Below, one piece after another: positions 62,997-64,000 of a stretch of 64,000 bases of DNA. How positions within the stretch are numbered: the first letter of the stretch is position 1; each line of letters begins with the position of its first letter. A model generated the notes under the pieces. That model had not been told where the DNA came from. It worked only from the letters and a program-made list of their open reading frames with translations, and ran no database searches. The DNA is from Altererythrobacter sp. (GTDB lineage: Bacteria; Pseudomonadota; Alphaproteobacteria; Sphingomonadales; Sphingomonadaceae). The stretch is taken from the NCBI GenBank assembly GCA_017308255.1, contig JAFKFN010000014.1, positions 1 through 64,000 of the forward strand, written 5' to 3'. The translations under genes and the position numbers were made by a program.

Positions 62997-64000
62997 TCCT
63001 TCCCGGCTCGACCATCGGTATCCTCGGCGGCGGCCAGCTCGGCCGGATGCTGGCCATGGCCGCGGCGCAGCTCGGCTATCGCTGCCATGTCTATGCGCCG
63101 GAGAAGCACAGCGTGGCCGGCGAGGTGAGCGCGAATTTCACTTGCGCCGACTGGCACGACCGCACGGCGCTGGCCGAATTCGCGCGGGATTGCCAGGTGG
63201 TGACCTACGAGTTTGAGAACGTGCCCGTCGCCCCGCTGGCGGTGGTTCCGCCGGACCGGCTGGCCCCCGGCACCCGTGCGCTGGAGGTGGCGCAGGACCG
63301 GCTGCGCGAAAAGCGCTTCGTGGAGGAACTGGGGGGCCGCGCGGCGCCCTATGCCCCGGTCGATGCGGATGACGAGGTGCAGGCCGCCATCGAGCGGGTG
63401 GGTGCGCCCGGCATCCTCAAGACGCGGCGCGAAGGCTATGACGGCAAGGGCCAATGGCGCATCGCCTCGGCGCATGAGGCCGGGGCCTTGCGCGTGCCCC
63501 AGGCCGGGCTGGTCTACGAAGGCCTGGTCCGCTTCGAGGCGGAGTTCTCGGTGATCCTGGTGCGGGCGCGCGATGGCGAGGTGCGCTTCTGGGATTCGCC
63601 GGCGAACGTCCACGAAAGCGGCATCCTCGCCCGCTCATCGCTGCCGGCGCCGGCCGTGGTGGCCGAACAGGTGCCGGAAGCGCGGCGGCTGGCGCAAGCG
63701 GTGGCCGAGGCGCTGGGCTATGTCGGCGTGCTGACGCTGGAATTCTTCGCCACGCAGGAAGGGCCGGTGTTCAACGAGATGGCGCCCCGCGTGCACAATT
63801 CGGGACACTGGACGATCGAAGGCGCCGTCACCAGCCAGTTCGAGAATCACATCCGGGCGATCTGCGGCCTGCCCTTGGGCCACTGCGCCACGCGCAGCAC
63901 CCCGGTGGAGATGACCAATCTGATCGGAACCGGCGCCGCCGAAGCGATCGGCGCCCTGGCCGATCCCGGCGCGCATCTCCATTTTTACGGCAAGGCCGAG
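62993..64000 (+). CDS. purK: N5-carboxyaminoimidazole ribonucleotide synthase, 3' end cut by window
   Basis: ATP-grasp enzyme that carboxylates AIR using bicarbonate and ATP. The first 336 codons are present: the Rossmann-like opening [20 protein letters not shown], then the ATP-grasp core ([55 protein letters not shown]) and [20 protein letters not shown]. The stop lies beyond the window end. ATG overlaps the purE stop. Confidence 0.96.
   Translation, partial: MILPGSTIGILGGGQLGRMLAMAAAQLGYRCHVYAPEKHSVAGEVSANFTCADWHDRTALAEFARDCQVVTYEFENVPVAPLAVVPPDRLAPGTRALEVAQDRLREKRFVEELGGRAAPYAPVDADDEVQAAIERVGAPGILKTRREGYDGKGQWRIASAHEAGALRVPQAGLVYEGLVRFEAEFSVILVRARDGEVRFWDSPANVHESGILARSSLPAPAVVAEQVPEARRLAQAVAEALGYVGVLTLEFFATQEGPVFNEMAPRVHNSGHWTIEGAVTSQFENHIRAICGLPLGHCATRSTPVEMTNLIGTGAAEAIGALADPGAHLHFYGKAE

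Overview
This window comes from a high-GC alphaproteobacterium, almost certainly order Sphingomonadales (Erythrobacteraceae or Sphingomonadaceae). The evidence is a MipZ-type division ATPase, a proline-rich TonB followed by ExbB and two ExbD proteins, a class II GlpX phosphatase, a ligase-associated Lhr helicase, GTG/TTG starts and 4-nt gene overlaps throughout, and the gene order petA-petB-petC-apt. No species is claimed.

Chromosomal backbone, left part (1-29.7 kb). A truncated OmpA-type porin is followed by the nitrogen pair glnK-amtB behind a near-perfect sigma-54 promoter. Then come release factor 3 (prfC), a 0.8-kb repeat-rich gap, pheST, an AraC-type regulator, rpmI-rplT, hisN-prs, glpX, hom, a TonB/ExbB/ExbD/ExbD energy-transduction operon, a DNA-repair helicase, a BON-domain protein, an entericidin-like lipopeptide, a phosphohexomutase, a membrane-anchored J-domain protein behind mipZ, and panC.

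Mobile island (about 29,725-46,698, 17.0 kb). A tyrosine integrase lies beside an intact tRNA-Gly(TCC) gene. A 17-nt copy of the tRNA 3' end, with one base missing, lies 17 kb away at the left edge, and TACCCCC motifs cluster inside both ends as likely integrase arm sites. The island carries a visibly less GC-rich, satellite-like gene set: integrase, AlpA-type HTH, replication-like winged-helix protein, DUF2280 terminase-small-subunit-like protein and XRE regulator. It also carries apparent defence cargo: a type ISP-like restriction-modification-translocase in two polypeptides, and a dGTPase-family triphosphohydrolase. Inside it sits a complete IS1595-like element (30,682-33,206) with 31-bp inverted ends and a nearly intact 8-bp target duplication. 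This IS carries a DinD-winged-helix fusion and a zinc-ribbon protein as passengers.

The most striking feature is a tract of exactly 22 AGAAC units (41,839-41,948) at the 3' end of the ISP gene. Five-base units shift the frame. The present count stops translation at once. Counts divisible by three read 58 family-like codons and end at an ATGA overlap with the downstream specificity gene. The third phase fuses both genes into one open frame. This looks like a three-state phase-variable restriction system. A 316-bp gap in the same island holds ten GANTC (CcrM-type) sites where about one is expected.

Chromosomal backbone, right part (46.7-64 kb). An OmpA-like lipoprotein and a CPA-type antiporter are followed by apt and the cytochrome bc1 operon petABC, then pgeF, pepN, an SDR protein, a DMT transporter, a threonine-aldolase-like enzyme, a GNAT protein, a pair of bacterial PH-domain membrane proteins, tRNA-Thr(GGT), gpmA, and purE-purK cut off by the window end.
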